DNA from: Seleniibacterium sp963677135
Lineage (GTDB): Bacteria > Desulfobacterota > Desulfuromonadia > Desulfuromonadales > Geopsychrobacteraceae
DNA length: 64,000 bases
NCBI GenBank assembly: GCA_963677135.2
Contig: CAXXLS010000012.1
Span: 434,001 to 498,000, forward strand
Reading direction: 5' to 3'
This document shows, one piece after another, positions 54,408 to 63,312 of this stretch (position 1 is the stretch's first letter; every line of letters begins with the position of its first letter). A program made the translations under genes and the position numbers. Below the pieces are notes generated by a model, which saw only the letters and a list, made by a program, of their open reading frames with translations, was not told the DNA's origin and did not search any database.

Positions 54408-55025
54408 ATGGCCGCTCCGAGAATAAAGGTTTGCGGTATGACCACGGTCGAGGATGCCCTGGCCGTCGCGGAGGCCGGAGCGGATGCCCTGGGATTCGTC
54501 TTCTATGCCAATAGCCCGCGCTGTGTCGCTCCCGAAAGGGTTGCTGACATCGTTGCCAAGCTGCCGCCCTTTGTGACCACGGTCGGCCTGTTTGTCAACG
54601 CTTCCCGCGAAACCATCGCGCGGACCATGACGGTTGCCCGCCTCGATATCGTGCAGCTGCATGGCGATGAACGGCCGGGGGAGTGCCTTGTTCCGCCCTG
54701 GCGGGTGATCAAGGCGCTGCGTGTCAAAAATGCCGATTCGCTGCAGGGTGCGACTGACTTTCCGGTTGCGGCACTGCTGCTGGATGCCTGGAGTGATGAG
54801 GCCTACGGCGGGACCGGTCACCAGTTTGACTGGCAGCTGGCCCGCTCTTTGGGGGGCGCCCGTCCCCTGATCCTGGCGGGAGGTCTGCATCCCGGTAATG
54901 TGGCCCGGGCGGTAGCGGCGGTCCGGCCCTACGGTGTGGATGTGTCCAGCGGCGTCGAGATCAGTCCCGGGCGCAAGGATATAGCCAAAGTCAAAGAATT
55001 TATCAAGCAGGTGAGGAACGCATGA
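54408..55025 (+). CDS. trpF: Phosphoribosylanthranilate isomerase
   Basis: This 205-residue TIM-barrel enzyme has IKVCGMTTVEDA, GFVFYANSPR, VQLHGDE, LAGGLHPGNV and GVDVSSGVE. I chose the ATG at 54408 right after the trpC stop; a TTG at 54396 would overlap trpC. It ends with ATGA overlap into trpB. Confidence 0.95.
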   Translation: MAAPRIKVCGMTTVEDALAVAEAGADALGFVFYANSPRCVAPERVADIVAKLPPFVTTVGLFVNASRETIARTMTVARLDIVQLHGDERPGECLVPPWRVIKALRVKNADSLQGATDFPVAALLLDAWSDEAYGGTGHQFDWQLARSLGGARPLILAGGLHPGNVARAVAAVRPYGVDVSSGVEISPGRKDIAKVKEFIKQVRNA

Positions 55026-56218
55026 ATTACACATATCCGGATGAAAGAGGGCATTTTGGTGTCTATGGCGGCCGCTACGTGGCCGAGACCCTGATGCCGG
55101 CCCTGCTGGAACTGGAACAGGCCTATGCCGAGGCCTGTCGGGATCCAGAGTTCCAGCGCGAGTTCGACTATTATCTCAAGCATTATGTCGGGCGCCCCAG
55201 TCCCCTTTACTATGCCAGGCGCCTCAGCGAGGAGCTGGGGGGCGCGAAGATCTACCTGAAACGGGAAGACCTGAATCACACCGGCGCCCACAAGGTGAAT
55301 AACACCGTCGGCCAGATCCTGCTGGCCCGGCGGATGGGCAAGAACAAGGTCATCGCCGAAACCGGCGCCGGTCAGCATGGTGTGGCAACGGCCACCGTTG
55401 CCGCCCTGTTCGGGATGGAGTGCGAGATTTTCATGGGGAAAGAGGACATTCGCCGTCAGGCCCTCAATGTCTTCCGCATGAAACTGCTCGGGGCCAAGGT
55501 GCGGGAGTGCACCAGCGGCACCGCAACCCTCAAGGACGCCATGAATGACGCCCTGCGCCACTGGGTCACTCACGTCCGAGATACTTTCTATGTCATCGGG
55601 ACGGTTGCCGGGCCGCATCCTTACCCTCAGCTGGTCCGTGATTTCCAGTCGGTGATCGGCAGAGAAGCCAAGGAGCAGCTGCAGGAAGCGGAAGGCAGGC
55701 TCCCCGATGTCGCGGTCGCCTGTATCGGCGGCGGTTCCAATGCCATGGGGCTGTTCTATCCCTTTATCAAGGATACTTCGGTGCGGCTGCTTGGCGTCGA
55801 GGCGGCCGGTTTCGGAGTTGAGACCGGTAAACACGCCGCCTCCATATCGGCCGGGCTGCCTGGGGTGCTGCATGGCAATAAGACCTATCTGCTCCAGGAT
55901 GACGACGGCCAGATTCAGCACGCTCATTCCATTTCGGCCGGGCTCGATTACCCCGGCGTTGGTCCCGAGCATGCCCATCTGAACGATATCAAGCGGGCCG
56001 AGTATGTGTCGATTACCGACGAAGAGGCTCTCGACGGCTTCCAGCGGCTGACCCGCATCGAGGGGATCATTCCGGCCCTGGAGAGCGCCCATGCCATTGC
56101 CGAGGTGATTAAACTGGCGCCGACCATGGACAAGGATCAGGTGATCCTGGTCTGTCTGTCGGGGCGCGGCGACAAGGATATCCACACGGTTGCCGATGCG
56201 ATGAAGGTTGAGTTGTAA
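55022..56218 (+). CDS. trpB: Tryptophan synthase beta chain
   Basis: This 398-residue PLP enzyme has the lysine in HTGAHKVNN, GAGQHGVATA, GGGSNAMG and CLSGRGDKD. It makes tryptophan from indole and serine with TrpA. Its stop codon shares one base with the DEAD-box helicase start. Confidence 0.97.
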   Translation: MNYTYPDERGHFGVYGGRYVAETLMPALLELEQAYAEACRDPEFQREFDYYLKHYVGRPSPLYYARRLSEELGGAKIYLKREDLNHTGAHKVNNTVGQILLARRMGKNKVIAETGAGQHGVATATVAALFGMECEIFMGKEDIRRQALNVFRMKLLGAKVRECTSGTATLKDAMNDALRHWVTHVRDTFYVIGTVAGPHPYPQLVRDFQSVIGREAKEQLQEAEGRLPDVAVACIGGGSNAMGLFYPFIKDTSVRLLGVEAAGFGVETGKHAASISAGLPGVLHGNKTYLLQDDDGQIQHAHSISAGLDYPGVGPEHAHLNDIKRAEYVSITDEEALDGFQRLTRIEGIIPALESAHAIAEVIKLAPTMDKDQVILVCLSGRGDKDIHTVADAMKVEL

Positions 56219-57534
56219 TGAAATTTTCCGAATTGAAACTGCCGGAGGTTGTGCAGCAGGGGATTGCCGAAGCAGGGTTTGAAAACCTGACGCCGGTTCA
56301 GCAGGAGTCGATCCCCCTGGCTCTCGAGGGTAAGGATGTGGCCGCCCAGGCCCAGACCGGGACCGGGAAAACGGCGGCCTTTCTGATCAGTCTGTTCTGC
56401 CGGCTGCTGACCAGTAAAAAAAGGACCAGCAACAATCCGCGGGCCCTGGTCATGGCGCCGACCCGCGAGCTGGTGGTGCAGATCTGCAAGGATGCCGAAG
56501 TTCTGGGCCGCTTTACAGACCTCAAGGTCCAGCCCATCTTCGGTGGGGTCGATTATGAGAAGCAGCGCCAGGCCCTCAGGGACGGCGTCGATATCATCGT
56601 CGCAACGCCGGGGCGGCTGATCGATTATTACAAGCAGCGGGTTTTTTCTCTCGACCGGGTGGAAGCCCTGGTGATTGATGAAGCGGACCGGATGTTCGAT
56701 ATGGGGTTCATCAAGGATCTCCGCTATCTGCTGCGCAAACTGCCGACCTTCGAAAAACGCCAGACCATGCTCTTTTCGGCGACTCTTTCCAGTCAGGTCA
56801 TGGAGCTGGCCTACGAATTCATGGATCTGGCCGAACGGGTTGAAATCGCTCCCGATCAGGTTGCGGCGGAAAATATTGAGCAGATTCTGTATCATGTCGC
56901 CCGGCATGAAAAATTCGCTCTGCTGATGGGGCTGCTCAAGCGCGAGGCGGATGCCGAGCGGGTCATGCTGTTCGTCAACACCAAGATCGAAGCCGAAAAG
57001 CTCAATGCCCTGCTGGAGGTCAACGGTTTTGCCAGCGCCGTCCTGTCGGGCGACATCCCCCAGAAAAAACGGATGCGCATCCTCGATCAGTTCAAACTGG
57101 GCAGCCTGACCCATCTGGTGGCGACCGATGTCGCTTCCCGCGGGATTCATGTCGATGGTGTCACCCACGTCATCAACTATGACCTGCCCCAGGATCGCGA
57201 GGATTATGTTCACCGTATCGGGCGTACGGCCCGGGCCGGGGCGAGTGGCCTGGCGATCAGCTTTGCCGACGAAGAGACGGTTTACGTGATCGAGGAGATC
57301 GAGGATTATCTCGGCTTCCGCATCCCCAGCGAAATGCCTCAGGATGAAGACTTCTGTTTCGATTTCAAGCGGGCTTCGGTCAAGCGGAAGCGACCTCAGC
57401 CTCCTGCTTCGGATAAAAAGGATCAGCCGCGCAAGCGCCGTCGCCGGCGGCGTCCCAAGGGGAAAAAACCGACTGGCGACCAGGGGCCGAAGGACGGGTC
57501 CGGTGGTTCGCCATCGGAAAAAACTTCGGAATAG
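56218..57534 (+). CDS. DEAD-box RNA helicase, RhlB-like
   Basis: This 438-residue protein shows the Q motif (TPVQQESIPLAL), AQTGTGKT, PTRELV, TPGR, DEADRMFDMGF, SAT and HRIGRTARAG, then a basic, disordered tail (RKRRRRRRPKGKK). Its start overlaps the trpB stop (TAATG), so it is translated with the tryptophan genes. It would remodel RNA, possibly within a degradosome. The unusual position between trpB and trpA is noted in the findings. Confidence 0.93.
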   Translation: MKFSELKLPEVVQQGIAEAGFENLTPVQQESIPLALEGKDVAAQAQTGTGKTAAFLISLFCRLLTSKKRTSNNPRALVMAPTRELVVQICKDAEVLGRFTDLKVQPIFGGVDYEKQRQALRDGVDIIVATPGRLIDYYKQRVFSLDRVEALVIDEADRMFDMGFIKDLRYLLRKLPTFEKRQTMLFSATLSSQVMELAYEFMDLAERVEIAPDQVAAENIEQILYHVARHEKFALLMGLLKREADAERVMLFVNTKIEAEKLNALLEVNGFASAVLSGDIPQKKRMRILDQFKLGSLTHLVATDVASRGIHVDGVTHVINYDLPQDREDYVHRIGRTARAGASGLAISFADEETVYVIEEIEDYLGFRIPSEMPQDEDFCFDFKRASVKRKRPQPPASDKKDQPRKRRRRRRPKGKKPTGDQGPKDGSGGSPSEKTSE

Positions 57535-57655
57535 AGATCTCGGGAACGATTCCTCAGGAAAAGGATTGAAATGAAGCCGGGGAGTGACTAAACTGGACGC
57601 TTTTCGTACGGAAATGCTGCTATAGTCAACTTCCTGTCGCTAAAAAGCAGGGCCT

Positions 57656-58462
57656 ATGTCAAGAATTGAAGCTGTTTTCTCGCAACTCAAAGCGCGTGGT
57701 GAAAAAGCGCTGATCCCTTTTATCACGGCGGGGGATCCCGACCTGCAGACCACCGCCAGGCTGATTCCGGTGCTGGCCGGGGCCGGGGCTGACGTCATCG
57801 AGCTCGGCGTGCCGTTCTCCGATCCGATGGCAGATGGCCCGACCATTCAGGCCGCCTCGGAACGGGCCCTGGCCAAGGGCGTGACCCAGGAGAAAATCCT
57901 GGCCATGGTGGCCGAGGTCCGTCAGGAAACCGAGGTTCCCATCGTGCTTATGGGGTACTACAATCCGGTCTTTCGTTACGGAGCGGAACGTTTTGCCCGT
58001 GACGCCGCCGCTGCCGGTGTCGACGCGCTGCTGATCGTCGATCTGCCCCCGGAAGAATCCGCTGAAATCGCCGAAGTCATGGCGGCCGCCGGGCTGGATC
58101 TGATCACCCTGTTGGCCCCCACCACGCCTCCGGAGCGGATGCGTCGGCTGGCGGCTGCGGCCCAGGGTTATCTCTACTATGTTTCCATGACCGGGGTGAC
58201 CGGGGCCAGGAAGATTTCGCCGGAGGACATTCGCGCTGCGGTTACCGAACTGAAAAGCATGACGGAGACACCGGTCGGGGTCGGCTTCGGAATTACGACG
58301 CCTGACGATGCCGCCCGGGTCGGCGAATTTGCGGATGGTGTTGTGGTTGGCAGCGCCCTTGTTAAACTGATCAATGAAAACGCCGATGATCCGGAACTGG
58401 CCAACAGGGTGGCCGGGTTTGTCTCCTCCCTCAAGAAGGGCCTGGTTTCGGCGACGGCCTGA
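57656..58462 (+). CDS. trpA: Tryptophan synthase alpha chain
   Basis: This 268-residue TIM-barrel protein has IPFITAGDPDLQTT, ELGVPFSDPMADGPTIQ (with the catalytic Glu and Asp), LLIVDLPPEES, and YVSMTGVTGAR. It releases indole for TrpB. A 121-base gap separates it from the helicase gene, with a possible internal promoter. Confidence 0.97.
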   Translation: MSRIEAVFSQLKARGEKALIPFITAGDPDLQTTARLIPVLAGAGADVIELGVPFSDPMADGPTIQAASERALAKGVTQEKILAMVAEVRQETEVPIVLMGYYNPVFRYGAERFARDAAAAGVDALLIVDLPPEESAEIAEVMAAAGLDLITLLAPTTPPERMRRLAAAAQGYLYYVSMTGVTGARKISPEDIRAAVTELKSMTETPVGVGFGITTPDDAARVGEFADGVVVGSALVKLINENADDPELANRVAGFVSSLKKGLVSATA

Positions 58463-58532
58463 TCGGGCTGTTTCGGTGTGTTGATGAAAAACGCCTGACA
58501 ATGAAGCAGGTGACTACATAAAAGGATTCTCC

Positions 58533-59381
58533 ATGGTCTGGTTTCGTAAAAAGCAAGCGGTTACCGTTTCCACGGAAAAAAAGAACGTCCAGGTTCCCGA
58601 AGGGGTCTGGACCAAGTGCAAAAACTGTCAGGAAATAATATACGCCAAGGAAATCGAGCGGAATCTGAATGTCTGCCCGAAGTGTGATTATCATTTCCGC
58701 ATCGGCGCCCGGGAACGGATCGACCAGATTATTGACGAAGGAACGTTCATTGAGATGGACGCTACCATGCGGTCGGTCGATTTTCTCGAGTTCAAGGATT
58801 CCAAGCGCTACAAAGACAGGATCAAGGCGGCCGTGAAAAAGGCCGGTGACGGCGATGCCGTGATCTGCGGGGAAGGGAAGCTCGACGGGCTTCCGGTCGT
58901 CGTTGCGGTGTTCGATTTCTCCTTTATGGGGGGGAGCATGGGGTCCGTGGTCGGTGAAAAGATCACTCGGGCCATCGAAAAAGGTTTGGAGACCAACGCC
59001 CCGGTGCTGATTTTCTCGTCCTCCGGAGGTGCCCGGATGCAGGAGAGCATCTTGTCTCTGATGCAGATGGCCAAAACCAGTGCCGCGCTGGCCAAGCTCA
59101 AGCAGGCCGGAATTCCCTATCTGTCCATTCTGACCGATCCGACTACCGGGGGCGTCACGGCAAGTTTCGCCATGCTTGGCGACCTGAATATTGCCGAGCC
59201 GCGCGCCCTGATCGGATTCGCCGGTCCCCGGGTGATCGAGCAGACGATCCGCCAGACCCTGCCTGAGGGGTTTCAGCGTTCTGAGTATCTGCTCGAGCAT
59301 GGTATGGTGGATATGATTGTCCCGCGCAAGGAGATGAAGCAGAAGCTGGCGCAGATTCTGCGGATTTTTACCAAAAACTAG
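58533..59381 (+). CDS. accD: Acetyl-CoA carboxylase carboxyltransferase beta subunit
   Basis: This 282-residue protein has the zinc-ribbon cysteines C29, C32, C48 and C51 and the carboxyltransferase core (SSSGGARMQESILSLMQMAK, TDPTTGGVTASFAMLGD, GFAGPRVIEQTIRQ). It takes part in malonyl-CoA synthesis for fatty acids. It lies 70 bases after trpA and 6 bases before folC. Confidence 0.97.
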   Translation: MVWFRKKQAVTVSTEKKNVQVPEGVWTKCKNCQEIIYAKEIERNLNVCPKCDYHFRIGARERIDQIIDEGTFIEMDATMRSVDFLEFKDSKRYKDRIKAAVKKAGDGDAVICGEGKLDGLPVVVAVFDFSFMGGSMGSVVGEKITRAIEKGLETNAPVLIFSSSGGARMQESILSLMQMAKTSAALAKLKQAGIPYLSILTDPTTGGVTASFAMLGDLNIAEPRALIGFAGPRVIEQTIRQTLPEGFQRSEYLLEHGMVDMIVPRKEMKQKLAQILRIFTKN

Positions 59382-59387
59382 ATAGCT

Positions 59388-60671
59388 ATGGCGAACAGTT
59401 ATCAGGAGAGTCTGGATTATCTCTACTCTCTGCAGTTTTTCGGGATCAAGCTGGGTCTGGACAATATTCGCACGCTTCTCGACCGGGTCGGTCAGCCGCA
59501 GCGGCAGTTGCGGATTATTCACGTTGCCGGGACCAACGGCAAAGGGTCAACCAGCGCCGCACTGGCGGGTATGCTGCATGCCGCGGGAATCAGGACCGGT
59601 CTCTATACCTCACCCCATCTGCACAATTTTACCGAGCGAATCCGCGTGGCTGGTCACCAGATCGGCGAAGCTGAGGCCGTTTCTCTGGTTGACGAGCTTC
59701 GGCCCCACGCCGAAGAGTTGAAAGCGACCTTTTTCGAAGTCACAACCGCCATGGCCCTGCTGAGTTTTGCCCGCCACAAGGTTGCTTGGGCGGTCCTTGA
59801 GACCGGTATGGGAGGGCGGCTCGATGCGACCAACGTGGTTTCCCCCGAATTGTGCGTGGTGACCCCGATCGCCATGGATCATGCCGGATATCTTGGCAAA
59901 AGCCTGGCGGCCATAGCCGCCGAAAAGGCGGGCATTTTCAAGCCCGGGGTGCCGGTCGTCTGTGCCCGGCAGCCTGAGGAGGTCACCGGCGTCCTCGCTC
60001 GCAAGGGGACTGAGCTGGGTTGCCCGCTCTATTTTCTGGGTCGGGAATATCAGGTCGAGGCTGGCGAAGATCAATGTTTCTCGGTGACGACGGACGGTGC
60101 GTCGCTGGGTCCTTTTACGGTCTCCCTGGCCGGCCGCCACCAGTTGCAGAACCTGGCTTTGGCCGTGGCCGGTATCGCCGTGCTGAACCGGCAGGGCCTG
60201 TCTGTTTCTCCCGCGTCGATGGCCGCCGGCCTGCGGCGTCTGCGTTGGCCCGGGCGTCTCGAATGGCTGCCTGAAAGAATCCTGCTCGACGGAGCGCATA
60301 ACCGGGCCGGGGTCGACGCCCTGTGCGAGTACCTCGACCTCCAGCACCTGGCCGGCGTGCATCTGGTCTTCGGTTGCAAAGCGGACAAGCAGGCGGCTGA
60401 CATGCTGTCGCGGCTTCTCCCTTTCACGGCCCGGGCCTACTTGACCAGCCCGCCTGATGTCGATGCGGTCAACCCCGAAGAATTGGCTCAGGTCGCCGGG
60501 GAGAACGGGACCGCAGCCACGGTTTACCGCGACCCGTCGGCGGCCTTGGCCGCAGCCAGGCAGGAACGGCACGAAGGAGAGGTGATTCTGATTGCGGGAT
60601 CCCTGTTCCTGGTGGCCGCCCTGCGTGCGTTGCTGGTGGAAGAGGTCGGAACCTTAGAGATCATCAGTTGA
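59388..60671 (+). CDS. folC: Folylpolyglutamate/dihydrofolate synthase
   Basis: This 427-residue Mur-ligase-family protein has the P-loop HVAGTNGKGSTSAALAG, TSPHLHNFTERI, LETGMGGRLDATN and DGAHNRAG. It adds glutamate to folates or pteroate. Whether it does one or both reactions cannot be told from sequence. It overlaps the region just before lptD. Confidence 0.95.
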   Translation: MANSYQESLDYLYSLQFFGIKLGLDNIRTLLDRVGQPQRQLRIIHVAGTNGKGSTSAALAGMLHAAGIRTGLYTSPHLHNFTERIRVAGHQIGEAEAVSLVDELRPHAEELKATFFEVTTAMALLSFARHKVAWAVLETGMGGRLDATNVVSPELCVVTPIAMDHAGYLGKSLAAIAAEKAGIFKPGVPVVCARQPEEVTGVLARKGTELGCPLYFLGREYQVEAGEDQCFSVTTDGASLGPFTVSLAGRHQLQNLALAVAGIAVLNRQGLSVSPASMAAGLRRLRWPGRLEWLPERILLDGAHNRAGVDALCEYLDLQHLAGVHLVFGCKADKQAADMLSRLLPFTARAYLTSPPDVDAVNPEELAQVAGENGTAATVYRDPSAALAAARQERHEGEVILIAGSLFLVAALRALLVEEVGTLEIIS

Positions 60672-60685
60672 TCAGGCCTGAGGAT

Positions 60686-62761
60686 ATGCGAAAGTTTTTT
60701 ACCTGTCTCCTGTTGTCCGTCATCTCCATGGGATCCAGCCCGGTGGCTGCGGCAGATTTTCAGCAACTCGCCAGCAAGGACCTGCCGGTTCAGCTCGAAG
60801 CCGACGAGCTGAGCTATGATCGTGACCGGGATCTTTACCGGGCCGTTGGCGATGTCACCCTGACCCGCGGCGATTTTACGGTCAGCGGTCAGTCTCTGCT
60901 ATGGAACCAGCAGACCGGTGAAATCGAAGCCGAGGGGGACGTCAGCCTAACCTCGCCTGATGAACGGCTGGCCGGCCGGCGGGTCTACTACAATCTGCAG
61001 CAGGGCACGGGGGTCATTGAGGACGGTCATTTCTTTCTGCGTGATCAGAACCTGCATATTTACGGCAGGAGAATCGAACGCCGCGGCGAGGTCGATTATC
61101 GTATCTATGACGGGACCTTCACCACCTGCGACGGTGATGTGCCCTCCTGGAAGTTTGGGGCCAGCCAGCTCGACGTTACCCTGGGTGGGTACGCCCGGGC
61201 CCGCAATGCCCTGTTTTATCTGAAGAATATTCCGTCCATCTACTTCCCCTACATGATTTACCCCGCCAAGACAGAGCGAGAATCGGGCCTGCTCATCCCG
61301 AGTGTCGGCTACTCTGACAAGCGTGGTTTTCAGTACAGCGGAGCCTACTACCAGGTTCTCGGGATAAACCAGGACGCGACCCTGTACCTTGATTATCTTT
61401 CCGAAATGGGGATCGGCAAAGGGCTTGAATATCGCTACATTTTTGGTGCTGATAACGCCGGTGAAGCCCGGGTCTATCATATCGACGTTGATCAGGTCGA
61501 CGGCCGCGCAGTCGACGAGGAACGGTATGCCGTCGAGTGGCGCCACGACGGCACTCTGCCTGGCAGAGTGCGCCTGATGGCCGATGCCGAGTATGTCAAT
61601 GATAATGATTTTTTCAGTGATTTCGGCGGTATCGCCGGTGAGTACAACAAGGACCAGGTGCAGTCGAACCTGTTTCTGAACCGTCACTGGGGGCGCTACA
61701 ACCTGACCGGTCAACTCAAATATACCCAGGACCTGGAAACCGAAGAGGATACGACTCTGCAGCTGCTGCCGCGTATCGTCTTCGATACCGCCCGGCAGAA
61801 AATCGGGGAATCCGTCTTTTACTACCGCTTCGCCTCCGAATACAGTCATTTCTGGCGCGAAGAGGGGCTAAGGGGGGAACGTCTGATGGTGCGTCCGGGG
61901 CTGGGGATGACTGTCCCCCTCGGCGCCTATTTTGACCTGGACCCGGAGCTCGCCTGGCGGCATCGTTACTATTGGGGCTTAAGTGATGATTCGGCTGCCG
62001 ACGACACCGGGGCGCTGGAGGCGAGCGCCCGGCTGAGCATGGCTGCGCTGGCGAAGGATTTCAGCGGGTCCCGCGGTTCCTGGCGGCATAGCGTGCGGCC
62101 GGAGCTGGTTTACCGCTATGTCTCGGAAGATGATCAGGAGGCCCTTCCTGTCTTCGATGCCTATGACCGTATCAGCGAAGCCAATCACCTTGAGTATGCC
62201 CTGGTGCAGCGGCTCGTCAACCGCTCCGCTGACAGCGAAGGGGGCGTCAGGGTGAGGGATGTGGCTTACCTGAGGGTCGGCCTGCTTCATGATCTCAGGA
62301 GCGAGGCATCAGGGCGGCGCTTCACCGATTTGCGCACCGAACTGACCCTGACGCCGGCGGACTGGCTGACCTTGACCAGTGATTCGACCTTTGACAGCGA
62401 TCGCGGCCGGTGGCATAAGTTCGCCGTGGCAGCCACCCTTGAGGATACCGGTGAAAACTCCCTGACGGCGCGCTATCGCTACAATCGCAGCGAAGATATC
62501 GAATACGCTGCGGCCATCCTGAGCGTCGCGTATCTCAAACCGGTTTACCTGAATTATGAGCAGCGTTACGATGTCACCACCGACTATCGCCTGGAACAGA
62601 GGGTAGGGGTGGAATACCGGCACCAGTGCTGGCGTGTCCAGCTGGCTCTGCGGGACCGTGAAGACGACCGTTCGGTGATGCTGTCCTTTAATCTGAGCGG
62701 GCTGGGGTCCGCGGGCCGACGGGCCGGAGCCCTCGAGGGGACAGCAAATGGAACGCCGTGA
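60686..62761 (+). CDS. lptD: LPS-assembly outer-membrane protein LptD
   Basis: This protein of about 691 residues has a signal peptide (FFTCLLLSVISMGSSPVAAA), an OstA/LptA-like N-terminal domain (PVQLEADELSYDRDRDLYRA, LTRGDFTVSGQSLLWNQQTG) and a beta-barrel C-terminal part. Only two cysteines are easily seen in the mature part (TTCDGD and HQCWRV). It inserts lipopolysaccharide into the outer membrane. I prefer the ATG at 60686, right before the signal; a TTG at 60668 is an alternative. Confidence 0.9.
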   Translation: MRKFFTCLLLSVISMGSSPVAAADFQQLASKDLPVQLEADELSYDRDRDLYRAVGDVTLTRGDFTVSGQSLLWNQQTGEIEAEGDVSLTSPDERLAGRRVYYNLQQGTGVIEDGHFFLRDQNLHIYGRRIERRGEVDYRIYDGTFTTCDGDVPSWKFGASQLDVTLGGYARARNALFYLKNIPSIYFPYMIYPAKTERESGLLIPSVGYSDKRGFQYSGAYYQVLGINQDATLYLDYLSEMGIGKGLEYRYIFGADNAGEARVYHIDVDQVDGRAVDEERYAVEWRHDGTLPGRVRLMADAEYVNDNDFFSDFGGIAGEYNKDQVQSNLFLNRHWGRYNLTGQLKYTQDLETEEDTTLQLLPRIVFDTARQKIGESVFYYRFASEYSHFWREEGLRGERLMVRPGLGMTVPLGAYFDLDPELAWRHRYYWGLSDDSAADDTGALEASARLSMAALAKDFSGSRGSWRHSVRPELVYRYVSEDDQEALPVFDAYDRISEANHLEYALVQRLVNRSADSEGGVRVRDVAYLRVGLLHDLRSEASGRRFTDLRTELTLTPADWLTLTSDSTFDSDRGRWHKFAVAATLEDTGENSLTARYRYNRSEDIEYAAAILSVAYLKPVYLNYEQRYDVTTDYRLEQRVGVEYRHQCWRVQLALRDREDDRSVMLSFNLSGLGSAGRRAGALEGTANGTP

Positions 62762-62967
62762 AAAAGTAAGTTGACCTTCCTCCGGCGGCATGCGAACCTG
62801 CACCACTGTGATGGCGCCGCTGCGCGCGGGGTTAAAGGTCGTCGGCGGGCGCGGGCCGCTCAATGCCGACGCGCCGGTTTTCAGATTGAAAACGGAACGT
62901 TTTGCAATGTCTGGCGGAAAATGAGATTGTCAAGACGGTCGTTTCCGAATGGAAACGAGGTGAACAG
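62762..62967. other. Intergenic region before the FtsB-like gene
   Basis: About 206 bases separate lptD from the next start. I saw no gene, repeat or clear promoter. Confidence 0.5.
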
Positions 62968-63312
62968 TTGAGTTCTGAAAAGGAAAATGACGTATCGACC
63001 GGCGGCAGAAAGAATCTGCTGACGATCGTACTGCTGGTGTTAATTGCCCTGATGTTTGTTTACGCAGTATTCGGCAATCGTGGCGTATTGCGGATTCTTC
63101 AGGCCCAGAAACAGAAAAGTGAACTGGAACAGCAATTATCGCAATTACAGCAGGAGCATCAGCAGCTGCGCGAGGAAATCGAGCGCCTGCAGACAGATAA
63201 AACATACTGGGAACAGCTGGCCCGGACCAAGCTTGGTATGGTGAGGGAAGGGGAGCTCATTTATCATGTCCCGGATACGGTAGCGAAAGACAAGAGGCAA
63301 ACGACAGAATGA
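62968..63312 (+). CDS. FtsB/DivIC-family septum protein
   Basis: This protein of about 115 residues has one membrane helix (LTIVLLVLIALMFVYAVFG) followed by a coiled coil (QKQKSELEQQLSQLQQEHQQ and on) and the FtsB-like end YWEQLARTKLGMVREGE. I chose the TTG at 62968, as GAGG sits 7 bases upstream; the frame runs further left without support. It belongs to the FtsB/DivIC group of cell-division proteins that span the inner membrane. It overlaps argS by ATGA. Confidence 0.8.
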   Translation: MSSEKENDVSTGGRKNLLTIVLLVLIALMFVYAVFGNRGVLRILQAQKQKSELEQQLSQLQQEHQQLREEIERLQTDKTYWEQLARTKLGMVREGELIYHVPDTVAKDKRQTTE

